Assembly: GCA_963070105.1 (NCBI GenBank) | Contig: OY718803.1 | Coordinates: 6,925,823 to 6,989,822 of the forward strand | Direction of reading: 5' to 3' | DNA: 64,000 nt | Source: Litomosoides sigmodontis | Taxonomy: Eukaryota; Nematoda; Chromadorea; Rhabditida; Onchocercidae | Shown: piece after piece, positions 38,001 to 51,970 of the stretch | Layout: each line of letters starts with the position of its first letter | How positions within the stretch are numbered: the stretch's first letter is position 1 | Notes under the pieces: generated by a model | The model's input: only the letters and a program-made list of their open reading frames with translations | Told to the model about the DNA's origin: nothing | The model's database searches: none | Position numbers and translations under genes: made by a program

Positions 38001-41000
38001 AAGAATCACCAGTGGCAACAACTCTGCCATAAAATGCGTCGATCATTTGATTAATTAATTCTCTGATCCAAGCCTAAACAAATTTTCTAACCACCAGCTA
38101 TTCATCTAGCTAGCGCTAGCGCAAGTTCAACCTATTTCAGCAGATAAATTATTCTTCTAGAATTAGGAAAATATAAGAAAACAGCAAGTTCCAGTTCTTC
38201 CAATTCTAAAATTATCCGAAATGGACGGAATGAGGAAAAACGAACAATTTCAGTGGTTGCAAAGTTCTTCTTTACTTCACGACTCTCAATTGTCATATGA
38301 TCGATCACATAAGGAAATTTCATTACTTCAAAAGAAAGCAGTGAGTTTCATTTTTGAATTTTTTAAAGCATTGTAAGCAGATCTTCAGTGAAGAGTTATA
38401 GATTTAGGATTTCAGATTAATTCATTTTAACAGATAACGTATAATAAATCAAATAAAACAAAGAACAACATCAAGAAATTGAAATTGGAATGGAAGTGAA
38501 CACAAAAGGTTGAAATTCACCTGTCAATGAAACATTCTAAATTTGAGTAATGTTGAAAATTCAGAACCTTTTCCTCCTCCCAATTGTTACGATTTCTAAC
38601 TATAATTTAGCGAAAAATGAATAGAACCGGTTCATCAGCTGTTAGTACTCAATTTTAACTTGATGAAGTGGCTAAATTTCTCGTAATCTTGGAGTACAGA
38701 AACTGTTAAACGATCTCTCAACTTGTTCCTTTATTTTCATTGCTTTCAGTTATTCCTCGTCAAATAAGCAATAAGTGGAAGTAACTTATAAAAACTCCCG
38801 ATGTCATTCATAAAATCAAACTCATAACATGCAGTTGGGCAGAGTGATTTCAATTCGATTCGTCTTTAATTTTTCATTAAATTAGTTGCCAATTGGTCTC
38901 AAGGAGATTGTACGACAGTTGGCTTCAGCAAAAACAAATATTCAAATCTTTGCATTAGAAAATATTGCTGCGTGAAAGAAGAAAGTTAGCAAGAAGAACT
39001 TAGAATGAAACTACGCGCAGATAACGTAAAGCATAGATTTAAAGACGAAGCTATATATTAGACGTAAACGGACGTGAACACGGAATGGATGGTAGAGAGA
39101 GATGAATAAGTGTAGTTGCTGGTGATGAGAGACAGTATTTTGTGGAAATGCTTCTTCTTTTCTGTCCTCTCACGGAAGAGAGGAGGGGAAGAGGAAGAAC
39201 AAAAGGATGGATGGATGGAAGCTTGTTGGTTGAATGTTAGTAAAATGATTCATTTATTTATTCACTTAGAGAAAAAACGGTGACTGTGAAGTGAAGTGAT
39301 TTTCAATAAGAGGATGTTGGCTGATCTCCGTGACCTTTCTCTCTTCCTACCGCACTTTCCTCTCTTTACTTTTCGATGAGAGAGGTGCTAAAACGGAGAG
39401 TGCTAGCTAAACCGCCCATTTGCCTGTGCCATAAAAACTTCAGTGAAGTGACGTGACCTTTGAGCTTAGTACACATAGCTATAACTCAATCTGAATTCTG
39501 AAAGATTTAAAAAATTAAAATTGAGTTCCTAGTTTCACCGACGAAGAACCGCTTCTTCTACCTCAAAGTGTTTGCAATTAGACTTTAGACGTCTCTTTAT
39601 TGTCATGAAAAGGTAGCCAACATGCCACTCATCAAATGATGATTTCGTATAGCTTCATGAAAATAGATTTCAATTTCAATAAATCAAGCCATTAATATTT
39701 ATTAGGGAAATAAAGCAATCATAAATTAATTAATGGCTAATTAATCAACTTATTCAAGTAAACGAAAGCATTCTTATAGAAAAAACTGTTAATACGTTAT
39801 TTCGTGTGTAGCATTGAAAAGAAAATGAAACGATTTGGATAATTCTTTCTCAAATGTTTCTATGAGTAGTATTTGAGAAATTTTTTTCGTTTACTATAAA
39901 TCAGTTCAAACGCTTATTTTTGACCATTAATATTAAGTAACGCTAAGTTGTACTGTTTTGACGATAGTATTGAAGTGAAGTTCTGTTGTATCAGCAAAAT
40001 CAATACTTAAATTTAATAATGCAGTCAGCTGGATCGAAATTTCACTTTCATTTTCTACGAATGGAAAGTTCCGGCACGGTAGGTAGTAATGTGATTGATG
40101 GCTTAGTCTTAACAAATCAGAAAGTCTCACTAAGCATTTGAAGTGAAGTGAAGGAAAAAAAAAGTTCCATTTTAAGGGTGTAACTTTTGCTGCAACTATA
40201 GATGATAAACATTCCTGGTAATGCGCATGCCTTTAGCTAACCGAAAGAATCACAAGTTGCCTGCCTTTCATATGTTTCAAAGAAGAGATCAAAAACTTGC
40301 GTAAAAGTTCTAACAGAATGAATTACAGAGCCAACTTTCCATCTTATTTTTCAAGTAATTGCAATTCATTTATTTTTCCAATTTCTTGCTGAAATTCTTT
40401 TCCTTACAAACTGTTGCACTTTCTTCCTTTCCTTTTTTTTTGATAAATTCACTTAGAAAGGGTTGCTGTGGATGGAAAGGATAAAAAAATTGAAGTTCAC
40501 AGGGGACACACTCACACACTCCAATCCTATGAAAATGCATCCAGTTCAATGCTATTCATCGGACAGGAGAGATGATAACGGTGATAACAATGAGAATAAC
40601 AACAATTGCATAATAATGATAATGTCAAGAGAGGACGTACTGCATCGTCCTTGTCAGCATTTCCTTCTCACTCCCTGGTAGAAGAGGTAAAAAGAAAAGG
40701 AAGAAGGAAAACGAAAATGAAAGATTGTAATCGGACGACAGATAGATGCATTGGTTTAATTCGAAATGAGTCACAACAGCGCCTCACCTTTCAATGATAG
40801 CATTTTTTAAATTTTTCACATGTGAACACAGCAATGAGCTAAATGAAATAATTTCAAACCACTACGTGAATCTGAGCGTTCACTACTTACCAACCAAAAT
40901 ATCTCCTGTAACGAAAGTTACGACAAATTGGAATTCAGTGAAGTATTGTGGTACTTCAGGAAAATATTGAATTGCAAATCAGAACATCCACTCTACGGAT

Positions 41001-44000
41001 TTTAAGATAAAAATTTTACAGGAAAGATGAAAAAGATGAAGTGCAAAGAAGGTGAAAAGTAGAAGATGACTGAAATTTGAAAAAAATCCTTGAAAACAAG
41101 GATAACTAGACAACTGGAAGAAGAGAACATAAAAAGAAATAATCTCAAAATTAACAAATTGGTAAGAACTCGATGAAAAATGATATCAATGTAGAAATTT
41201 AATGATTTCATATTTGACATCACCGTGAACAAAATTCCTATCAAAATTTCAAATGCGAAAATTTGATTCACCGAGAAATTTTCGCTTTAATGCTCATACG
41301 TGGACAATCGTTTTGAAGATAAAATAAACACAAAAAGGAAAGGATCGGGAAAAAGGCCTCTAAATGGTCGAACGATATTTCAAGAATAAAATAATTATGG
41401 CGCAATAATTCTTTTCCATTGCGCTATAACATTTTGTTGTCCTTTTTCTTTTATTGAAATGAGGAACTATTGCTACAGTTGAGCATGGTAAGGGAAAGGA
41501 ACGTAGAAATTCATATTTAGTCTAGTTAAATCGAATTCGAATTGCCAGAAATCTACTTCAACAAACTTTAGGAACATTTGCGGCGTTAGCAAATAAGCAC
41601 AATGGAAGAATTAGTTGAGGGAAAAATAAGAAATGAAGTGAACAATGAAACATTTCACATTAAAGTGACTTCATCAACTGGTCCATCACGATAGCAACAT
41701 CAATCAAACCTTCCACAGTTCAGTTTTTGCAAAAATGTTGGCTGCTCAACTGACTCTTAGCCAAGCAGTAGCAATAGCAGCATCATCGTTAGCACCTTTC
41801 ATCCCTTTAGTCAAAGGATTCGATCGGCAAACATCAAAAGCGTCCTCTTAACTTGCTAAATAAGCATTTCTGGGTCGCCTCATCTCACACCCTTGTACTT
41901 ACACTTTCACACTATAAGTTAGTTGCTCAGTAACTTGCGAATTTGATCTGTCATTTCTACATCATCATCAAGACTGATTGATTTGGTAGGAACTTATCAT
42001 TTATTTGCTTTCCAATGCAAGGTCCATCGCAGAACAGCCTTACAATGCTTATTCCGCCCAATTCTCTGTTGACCAAAATAATTCGGCAGGGAAAATTAAT
42101 TAGGAAGATTTTCTAAATAAAAAGACGAAGACTTTGTTCATTGATGAAATTGATCATATGGAACGTTCTTTTCCAAAATGACAATTTCAAAATGTCAACT
42201 TTATCTTTTCTTATTATGGAGCAAATCACATCGAAACGCATGAAGGAGTGAGATGGCTTGAAGTAAAGGATTTTTCACTTTCATATTTGATCAGCTACTT
42301 AATGAGACAAGAATTGCATGTATACTTTAAACTGACATAATTTCCTTTACAAATTGCACTGCACTGCTGTTGCAGAAAAAGATTGAAATGTTTAAAAAAC
42401 TTGTGGAGATTTTTTGAACAATAGAAACGAACGTTTGGAAATGGATGAGAGAGAGAGAGAGAGAGAGCATGTAAATGAATGAAGAGGTAGTAGGAGTGAT
42501 TAATTAATGAAAAATGAGCAATTCCACTTGGCATGTGTGATGAAACATAGAAATGCATGTTCGATTGGAAGGGAAGGAACGAGAAAGGAGAATGAATGCT
42601 TGGAAGTGGAAGGAAGGAAAGCATTTTTTTCTTCCACAACGTCAAGGACGTACGAGTGGAAGGAAAGGCACGAAGAAGCAAGCAGAAGGAAAGAAGTGGA
42701 GAGGGGAGAAATAGCAGTGCTAAACTGATGAAAGTTGAACATCATCATGTCGTGTCATACTGCCACCAACAACGAATCATCAACATTTACTTGTGCAGAA
42801 ATTAATTTCACGCTTACGCAAGTCTAATCGGTCAGTCAATTCCAACAGAATTTAGGGAGCAATAAAAAGAAAAAGAGCAGAAGGAACTCATTTCAGTGCT
42901 TCCAAATACGGAAAATCAATTGCGAAACAAGCATTTCTCACGGATTATTTAAATGCTTCCGAAAAAATAATTCCAATTCTTTTCAATAATATCACTTTTT
43001 GCCTTTTTTAACCCGTTGAAAACAACGATTGCTTCCAGTCCTAATCAAGTTCCTGATGACTGTTTAGTCTTAATCGAGCTACATTGAAAGGTGGCATATC
43101 TATTTACCTATTGCTTGTAGTCGCTAAATATTTTACGCATTTCATTTTCTTTATTCACAGCTAAGATTGTCAGGAATGTCTAGCTACTTCAGTAATTCCA
43201 TTACAGAACAGTTAACGATTGGAGTGAGACGATGTCGTAAGGTTACTCTTCAGCTGATCATAAACGATCACGTCCATTTCTCAACCTACACTATCCATGC
43301 AAAGGTAGTTTATGAAATTTTCAGCAATGGCATTCATGAAGAAAAATAATTTAGGCTGCCACGCACATCCATATCCTTCTACACTGTAGAAATATTCCTT
43401 CTGATCTATTTAACTTCCCACTTCTCCTAATACCCTACCTGCCGCCTGAACATTTTCTTCACCGTAAAAATCACAATACCACCCTGTTACTGATCAGGTG
43501 TGAAATTTATAAATCAATGAACAATGCAAAATTTGAGAAAAAAAAAAAACCTTTTTGCGTGACAGAAATTTGAGATCCATTTGTCATCATGCAACGATCA
43601 TGTTTATTATGTGGAGAGGACGTGCTGAAGTGAAAGATTAAATTTAAAAATAACTGTGACATAAATGTTTGTAAGAAATTTCTTTCTCAACACAAAACAA
43701 TTTACACCTCTGAAGACTGAGACTTCTGATCATCGCATTCATTTACTATCAGAATTTCAGGTTGATAAGTTAAACTAACTTATTCTGCCGAGTGACAGTC
43801 ATTGTGACAGTCATGGCTGGTTGTTGCAAAAGTGACAAACACTCATTTCGAGTGCATTGATGAACGTCGGTGCCTGCAACGCTCCATACTCGATCACCAA
43901 CCTGTAAGCCACTTCGGGAGGCAATGGAACACGGATCTACTTGTTCCACACGTACGCAGACCACTCTATAAAGTTCTTGCTTTCTATTCAAATTTCATCT

Positions 44001-47000
44001 TAATTGATTAAAATGATTTCATGAGTGTTAAAAGAAATAGAATAATTGGTCAGTGAAATGATTGCAACAATTGTGTTTATAAAATAAATGCAATGATAAA
44101 GTTATGAGCGCAAATGTCAAATTTACTGTCTCTACCATCTTAAGCATACATGAAATGTAGAAGCCCTCTGCAGTTCTCATAGTTCAAACGGTATCACAAC
44201 TAAACTATTTGAAAAAAGACGCAAAATTCGATGATGGCAATTGAAATTGAAATTATCAAAGGTAAAAGGCAAATTTACTTGTTATCGTCATCATCGCTCT
44301 CGATAGCAATCCCGAGACCGAGACGTTCCGATGGCGCTGATCGTCGGAGAGTGATTTGTTTACGCATCAGCTCGTGCTTAGCGCCGAGTGCACACTTTGC
44401 TCTTACAAGAGCATTCTATAAATCGTACATCTATCTGTACTTGTACTATCAGAGTAAAAACAGACATTGACAAAGTAGGACATTCAACGAATGGCACGTA
44501 CGGAATGTGTGTTTCAAGTTCGGTGACAGAAATCCACAACAGTGGTTTGTTGTGGTATTCTAACTAATTTCAGGGCACCATTGCAATAGATATCAAAGAT
44601 AATAACGTGATATATATTGCTGAGTGCATTGGGCGTAACGGAATAACGCACACGTTCCTCACTAAGCCAGTTACAATTGACTGCGAATAATTTGTATGTC
44701 TCACGTCTACTTTGACCCTCGGTGCTGCTGCAACGTTAAAGTGAAATTTGCTTTCAATTGTATAGTTGCACGCACGCACTTTATAAGCGAAAAATGTATT
44801 GCGTTTAAACTTGCAATATAAATTAGGATAATTTCCTTCTCCGAAAATTTTGAAAGGTTAACTGTCCCTTTCACCGCCCTCAACAATTATAAAAATTCCA
44901 CTAAACCCGCAAAAAAATTCGCATCAATGTAAAGAGGAAAGTGTTCCGCAGGGAAGACGTCACTTTTTAAAGCCAAAAACGTACCAAACAACAACCAATT
45001 TTTGGAGGACATCAATCGGCAGTACAAAGGCAGTACGAAAATTTTCAAAGACAACCTAACTATTATTTACTGCCCTCAAAAAGTAAAATTGAAATTCTTT
45101 AATGCCTGAAATTTCCTCGCCAAACATCCATCTTCCAGACATAGTGAAAGCATTAGAAATCCTGCTACGCCACTGCTTATGTGTAAATTTTTAGTTGGAA
45201 AGAAAAAGGAAAACACATAGAAAGGCTCCTTCAATATCAAAGGAGACGGATGGAGCACTTGCTGAGGAAAATCACCAAAATGTCAGTTTGGAATTCATTT
45301 CAAATTGTAATACGCTGTTTCTTAACTTTTCTATCTCAACGGATTTCGCATATTTTCATCACTGAAATATTAAGGTACAATTGCGAGATCAGTCAGATAC
45401 TTTTTAAAACTTTGGAATGTTGCAATCAGACAAATAAGAGAAGGGAAAATGGTGATAATAGAAGGAAAAAAAAGAAAAGGATATGACAGGTGCGTTGATT
45501 TTCGTAATAGAGAGGGACAATTTATAAGGCATGGAATTTCTTCAATCCATTCATTAAAAATTTCAGATGCTATTTGAACGAGATCTCAGCTACTAATTAC
45601 GCAAGCTTTCCATCCTACAGGCGTAGTATAACATATCAATTCTTGACCTTTCTCACTTCACTCTCTAAAACCTTATACAAATTGAAATTTCAAAAGTGTT
45701 GAAAGGAAGGAATGAGAGGACATCTGCGATCGACTGAGTCTTATTATATGGTTAGACTGAATGTAAACTCACATAGTCGCTAAGAATGACTTATCTTTGC
45801 CTCTGCGAGGAACAATCAATCGAATAGCAATGAAACAGTCCTTTTTGCATATGAATTACCGGACGGCCATTGTGTTGCTGTTTCACCGAGACGTAGCAAA
45901 AAGCCTTGATTTCTCCTCGTTACGTCAAAATTTCCATTGCTATTCACGATGAAATTCTCGGTACAGGAAGAGTAGTTTGTGTGGAAATATCGAAATTTGC
46001 CAAGAAATTTAGAAACTAATCCTTTCCTAATTATCCCATTTTAAGATCTTATCGGTACGGAGTTACGGATAGATTAAACGAAGGTGATTCAATAATGGAA
46101 AGTAACGATAGTAGATGTGTAGGTAGTTTTTCCTTCAAGAATAAATTTCTAACTGATTATGATCATTATTCTCTCATTCCTCAGCTTTCTAGTCACTTCA
46201 GGTCCGAAAGTGCAAAAGGAAGTTATGGCGACCAGCGTCCACATTCTCACGTTGTTTGACCGTCTTGTCCTTCTAGCAAATAGGATTTATGCAATTTAAA
46301 CCTTCCTCACCTCATCCACTACTATATTGTCCATTTCCAGCGAAGACATTCTTTCGGAAATTCTCCAAAATTTTTAAAACAGCTGACTAGCTTGTAGTTA
46401 ACTTCATTAATTAGAAAAGTTGGAGCAAAAAGAGAAAGAGGAGGGTTGGAGGGAAAAGTGGCAGGGCAAGATTCAAGGAGACGATAAGCGACATTTCGCG
46501 GAGAGAACGGATATGACGGCGTAGTTGAGAGTGCAGCGCCGCATTGCACTTCGTGACACCAAAATGCAAATTAATGCTTTCGCCGAAAACTCTCCTCCCG
46601 TCTGGCTAATCTAAATTTTCGGAAGCTCTTTTCTTTTTTAGAGATGATCGGCACAGAACGTTTCTGATTAAAGATGAATGGATTTATTGAAAAAAAAATT
46701 TAAGGAAAGAGAGTTTCTGATTTATGATAGAAATAGATATTTTTGAATGAGAAAGTTATCGGTTGAAATTTCCCACTCCAGAAGTATGCATTCGACAGTA
46801 ATGTGAAAGTTCTTTAGATTAATTTGGGTTCATCCAAATTCATCAGTTACGAAAGGAAGAAAAGAAGTAATAAGTCGTTCACGTACAACAGCATTAGGAG
46901 GCGAACCATACATTTTCCGTTGTTGGCTTCGAAACAAAATCCGACATCTCAGGCACGCAATATTCCTTGACGTGACCGCTACTGACGACGAGTGTGCAAT

Positions 47001-50000
47001 GCACTTCTTCATTCCCTCACACTTCTCATTAGCTGTCCTGAAAAGTCTTCACTACTACTCCTCTCATAATTTATAAATTTTCATCATGTCATGCTATCGT
47101 CAAAATTACGAGCAAACAGAGCAAGGTTTGCATTTTTTCCTTGAAATAAGCCATCCGTTGTAGTGTGTAAGGGAAAAGAATGAGATTACTGAGTGGAAGC
47201 AAGAAAAATTAATTTTAATGCTAAGCCTTGATAGAAATTAAGTAGGAAAAAATAGAAGGACCAATATGGCATTAATTTTAACAAAGCACTGAAGTTTTAA
47301 CTCCAAATTTTAATAAAATGAAATATTGACTAAAATGCAATAATTAATGAATTATAATTCTTTCTTAACTGTCCCGGAAAAGAGCGCCCTTCAGTTCCTT
47401 TCAGAGTCCGTTTTTAGTATTCGAGTAATTAAAAAAATGCAAATTCGATAAAGGAAAATAAATCAAAGCCTTTGCGATCCACAATAATTCCTCCTGTACC
47501 ACTCAGAATGCTGTTTTTTTTTCCTCAGACGCAACGATCCACTGGAATGTAAAATTACAAACGACACCAATACATTTAATTTTTGATAAAATTTATTACG
47601 TTAATTTGTGATTTGTGAAGGCTGTTTCGGTGTGATCGAAAATTCTATTCTGTTTCGACGAATTGGGAATATTTCGACGAATGCAAAGAGTTACATCAAT
47701 TTTTGCGCTCCTCTTAAATATCTGCAACGCTTCCGCATGTGTCTTACCGTTCAGTTCCACTCCATTAACACTCAGAATTTCATCGCCTGAAATGAGAAAC
47801 ATTTTCAAATTTACTCTTTTTCATTTGAAGTATCTTTTCAGAAAAGAAAGGACTGTGTAAAAAAGGAAAAAAGGATTTATTCAAAAATCATTTTTGCACT
47901 CTACCGATCATCAATTGTTTCGTGTCCAAACACGAATTTTCATTTGAAAAAAGGCTGCTGGTCAGAATTATTATTTGTCTTCTGGGATTTAATAAAATTT
48001 TCAAATAAGAAGATTGAAGACGATCGGTGAAATTGACAAATACCACCTATTGTAAAAAAATACCTTAAGATAAAATACCTTTAAGCCCATTTAAATTTCC
48101 TAGCACACAGTGAATGGCCTCTTCCTCAAATTTAATAAAGCACTATTAAACTGAAAAACAAAAAGAAAAAATATTTTTCTTTAGCAATTTAGAGCAAATT
48201 TTGATTCTATCCAATTTTCATTCCATCCCACCCTCTCTTCATCAATGTGACAAAACCAATTTTCGTTACCTTTACAAACAAGGCCACTTTTTGCAGCTAG
48301 TCCATTGGCGAAGACGGTTTTGACGAAGATTCCCATGGGACCGCGTGGTGAATCGATGCCACCTACGATACTGAAGCCAAGCGGGTGTCTCGATGGTCGC
48401 TGTTGTGAATAACCTGAGGTTGAAGAAGCTTTCAACGTATTGACATTTCCGCGATACAGTACAATTGTCCGTATTCGACTGTTCATCATTTCTTCCCTTT
48501 CTAAAAATTCTTAGTAAATAAATGCGAAATCAGTGTCTCTCCCACAATTCACACTTCATTTTATGCTGTAAAATACGTGAACAAATGTAATGAACAAAAA
48601 GGATGCGCAAACTGGACAAGCTCTAACCTCAGTTTTTTGCTCTTTTTAAGCTTGTCCAGATCCAGTTATTTAAAGTCGGTTTAAAAAGTGACATTAAAAA
48701 GAATTTCAAACACCTACAACTTGCCTCTTAATTTAATTTACACAAAGTAATGTGTGAATTTACAAATTATCTGAGAAGAATTATTCTAAAGTACTTCTGG
48801 ATGAGTTATAAGCTAATTAGAAAGCCAACTTCATCTTCACTTTCAAATTGAAATCTAATCTTTTACTCATTGATTGAAATAAACAAATTGTTCCAGTTAA
48901 TATGAAATGAAGAATTATTGATAAAGTATAATAGCGGTAAGAGAAGAGAGAGAGGTAAAGTATAAATCTAACAATTCTCTGTGCTCCTTCTATTTGATTT
49001 TTGTCTGAAAATATGAAGTCAATAAAAATGACAAGGAGTGATAATTGTAAGAGTTAGTAATTCTATTTTTTGGTAATACCAATTTTGAAATGAGAAATTC
49101 AAAGTTAACAATTCCATTAGCAAAAATTAAAAAACGATTAAGAGAAATTGAAATGAAGCAGAAAAAAGATGGATTACTGAGAACGGAAAATAAAAGAAAC
49201 CAATTAATTTCCTAAGGATTAAACCACAACGTTCTTTTCATTTGGAAGTTACAGCTGGTGGATAACTTCTCTTACAGTTTTATATGCAAACACTTGTTAA
49301 AATTAAAATTAATGTAATCTTACAAAACAGATGAAAGGAGAAATAATCATAAAATATTATTGATCTCTGCGCTACTAAAAATGCACTTTTTGGTATCAGT
49401 TGAGGAGATAAGTATTTGAATTTTAATTTTAATGGAATAATTGATTGATGAGTTGCCGTATGAGAGAGCAAGAAATAAATGATGACATTGGAAAGGATGA
49501 AATATCCATCGGATAGCAACAGGCCTATTTAAGCGATTGTTTTGAGGTTGAAAAAAGAAGGAAAAAAAGTCATCACATTTTATTTTATGTTAGGATATTT
49601 TGAAAAAAAGAAGCGCGTTGATATTAATTTTTGTGTTCCCAGTAAAACCAATTCTTTGCTCAAGTAATAGCTACTGGCATAAAAACGCTTTCTAAAACTA
49701 TATGAATGAAGTAAGGTGCGGCGCTAAAGTCGCAGTGGAAATATAGTCGGTAAAATTTGTCTTATTGAAGACGGAACGTTGGTGCGTGAGAACTGCAACG
49801 TTCCGCACTTGAGACTTCTAAAGAAGATAAAAAAGCAATGTTAGGTCAAGTGCGCCAGGAGTATTATGCTAAACAAGTTTGACTATGGATGTAGAAAATT
49901 CGGGAAACTGAGATCACATCGTGTCCGCATTTAATGCATGATTGAGAAGAAGAAAGAGAGAGGATACTATTTTGAATAAATTTTAGTGGCATTTTTTAGT

Positions 50001-50164
50001 TATTATCAAATCCCAGTGATAGCTTTAAAGCATTTGCTGCAGAGAACTAAATTTTAGGCAAACTTTGCACAGTTCGATCGGTACTCACTACTTTCGCAAA
50101 CTTCTTTCAACATCGATTTAGACATGCAATTACGGCGATCATCTTCAACCAGGTAAGCAGCCAT
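32024..50164 (-). CDS. Four-PDZ scaffold protein, IL16/PDZD2-like
   Basis: Minus-strand exons: 50164-50089 (ATG), 48500-48270, 47786-47600, 44401-44279, 43983-43780, then 37535-37229, 36978-36265, 36021-35573, 35321-34981, 34742-34470, 34123-33833, 33744-33565, 33242-33099, 33019-32924, 32821-32698, 32569-32420 and 32181-32024 (TAA). Within each group phases agree. Between 43780 and 37535 they do not, so a small exon is missing or the groups are separate isoforms. PDZ1: [19 protein letters not shown], then [24 protein letters not shown]2: [15 protein letters not shown], then [15 protein letters not shown]3: [17 protein letters not shown] to [11 protein letters not shown]4: [20 protein letters not shown], then [20 protein letters not shown], ending [12 protein letters not shown]1 and PDZ4 match the first and last PDZ domains of pro-IL16/PDZD2. 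A long Ser-rich, probably disordered middle separates the pairs. Such proteins tether membrane and cytoskeletal partners; partners here are unknown. Confidence 0.82.
34147..34176. repeat. GA-rich tract in intron
   Basis: Imperfect GAGA repeat inside the PDZ-gene intron between exons 34742-34470 and 34123-33833. Confidence 0.8.
37527..37542 (-). promoter_or_regulatory. Alternative start with trans-splice-like acceptor, PDZ gene
   Basis: On the minus strand gtttcag is followed by exon sequence from 37535 and, after 8 bases, an ATG at 37527 ([12 protein letters not shown]). Starting here gives a 1072-residue protein with only PDZ3 and PDZ4. The 6.2 kb intron upstream leaves room for a separate promoter. 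Confidence 0.5.
37536..43779 (-). other. Large 6.2 kb intron or internal promoter region of PDZ gene
   Basis: Between the PDZ2 exon and the Ser-rich middle. Contains a (GA)n tract at 42447-42467 and scattered short frames (for example 38132-38323, 39933-40130, 42295-42748), none with family motifs or matching phases. At least one short exon may be hidden here because the flanking phases are incompatible. Confidence 0.55.
42447..42467. repeat. (GA)10 microsatellite
   Basis: About ten uninterrupted GA units. Confidence 0.9.
44402..47599 (-). other. 3.2 kb intron between PDZ1 and PDZ2 exons
   Basis: Bounded by a GTAATA donor after 47600 and an acceptor before 44401, in matching phase. The short minus-strand frames at 46322-46549 and 46830-47012 are unsupported. 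Confidence 0.6.
48501..50088 (-). other. First intron of PDZ gene
   Basis: Lies between the 25-codon first exon ([14 protein letters not shown]...), which ends with a GTGAGT donor, and the PDZ1 exon. AT-rich; nothing else recognised. Confidence 0.6.
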
Positions 50165-50557
50165 CCTATCGTATTCATCTCAGAGAGAAATTCCAGGCTA
50201 TTTATTGCTGGTAAAAAGCAGTAGTTATAAGTTTAGGCGGTAATATGAAAAGAAGAAAAAGCGAGTTTTGAATATAAATGATGGAAGATGTGAAGAGGGG
50301 ATGAGTGATAAGAATGCGTGATGTGTGGAAGAGGGAAGCAGAAAGTGGTAAATGTCTCCTGAGAGGTCAAAGTATCCTTAATTGTCCTCAACTCTCCCCG
50401 TGCACCTCTTGGCCATTTCAAGAATCAATCAACCGCCGAGGGAAAGATGACACTTACCGGCCTTAATCGTGATCACGACGACAGTCAGTGTCATCATCTG
50501 CCCGCTCCTATGCAAATAATAATCATCCTGTCAACAGTGACTGGTTTAATTTATTGG

Positions 50558-50579
50558 GGAGAGAGAGAGAGAGAGAGAA
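50558..50579. repeat. (GA)n tract
   Basis: About ten GA units, reverse-complementary to the CT tract about 200 bases further on. Confidence 0.9.
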
Positions 50580-50771
50580 GAGATATAGTAAGAGAGAGGT
50601 CATGAACTCTTTGCTCAGACAACAATTTCTCCGTTCTTTTTCTAATCCTAGCAAAACCCTCCTCTTATTGCAGCTATCTTCCGTCAAACGTACGAATCAT
50701 TTCAACTGGTCTAAGTTTTATTTGACTTATTTGTGACAAATATCAAAACGCCCACATTTGACATTTAATTC

Positions 50772-50775
<4 letters not shown>

Positions 50776-50803
<28 letters not shown>
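50776..50803. repeat. (CT)n tract
   Basis: About thirteen CT units. With the GA tract at 50558-50579 it forms an inverted repeat with a loop of about 200 bases. Confidence 0.9.
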
Positions 50804-50806
<3 letters not shown>

Positions 50807-51955
50807 AAGTCGTTGCTGACTAATGCGCATATTTCACTTTTTCACGTATTACTCTGATTTTTCCAGCAGTAGAAATTGTCAATGAAAGTAAAATATTACG
50901 GAGGAACGTCAAGATCATTCACACATTATTCCGTAATGCGTGTAGAATATGGAAGCGTTTGTTGGCGTTACGTACACACACATATCATTTGAAGGGTTCC
51001 GGAGAGATAAGAAAGAAATGTAAGAAAGAGACAGAAGTTGATTATCATTAGTGATAAGACATATTCAGATGGGTGTTTTAGATCGAATTTCAATGTGTTG
51101 TAAAATGAGAAAAAATAAGAAGGAACCATCCTTTCCTCACTTCTAGCACTGCCATCGCATGCGAACTCTTAAACACTTACTTAACTTATTGAAAAAACCT
51201 GGAATGATGATGTTGTAATTAAAAACCTGATTTGCCTTAATTTTCTTTTTATTGTTACTTTCATCGAGCTGATGTATTTCGTCGTTTCACAGAGAAAGTA
51301 AAAGGAAATGGCAATGAGGAGGGAGGAGAGGTAGAAAGGAATAATTGATTGAAAAATGAATGCTAAAATTTATTTTAGGTCTAATGTGAAATAATTCTTT
51401 AAAAAAAAGATTTAATGTTCGGACTTAAATTCAAGAATTATGAATGCGCACGTTAATTATCTATCCATCCACAAAGCTATCATCTTGTTGTGAGTGAAAC
51501 TTGAGTTTCATTTTAAATGATAAGGAAATGTGTTGAGAATGGACTGGTCACCAGAAGCATTGGAATGGTGCGCTGATAGACGGATGTGGTCAGTTGAAAC
51601 ACGCCCGATGTGCTGTAGATGAGCTCAGGCAGGCATCGTTAGAGCATAAAGGGCAAAGGGCACCTGAGGATGATGACGTCCCACAATAACAGGTTCTGTG
51701 AAATCAGCAGGAAATCTTATCTATGCATGAAGTATCCAGTTTTGTTCTAATTTCAACATAAAAGCAAAAAGCACGAAGTGTTCGGAGGAAAATGGAAGGC
51801 ATTCGAGTTCTGCAGAAGAGAAAAATGTAGGGAAAACAAAATTGCAAGAAAGAATGGAACAAATTGAAAATTAAAAAAAAGAATGAGATGTAATAGCGGA
51901 GTGGTTTCAGATATATTAGTATTAACCTTTAAAAAAAACGTTTATCCTTCCTATT

Positions 51956-51970
51956 TCTCTCTCTCTCTCT
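51956..51970. repeat. Short (CT)n tract
   Basis: About seven CT units in the intergenic region. Confidence 0.8.

Noticed and set aside
42295..42748. Overlapping open frames on both strands around the GA tract
   Set aside because: Created by purine/pyrimidine-rich simple sequence; they encode Ser/Phe or Arg/Glu runs only.
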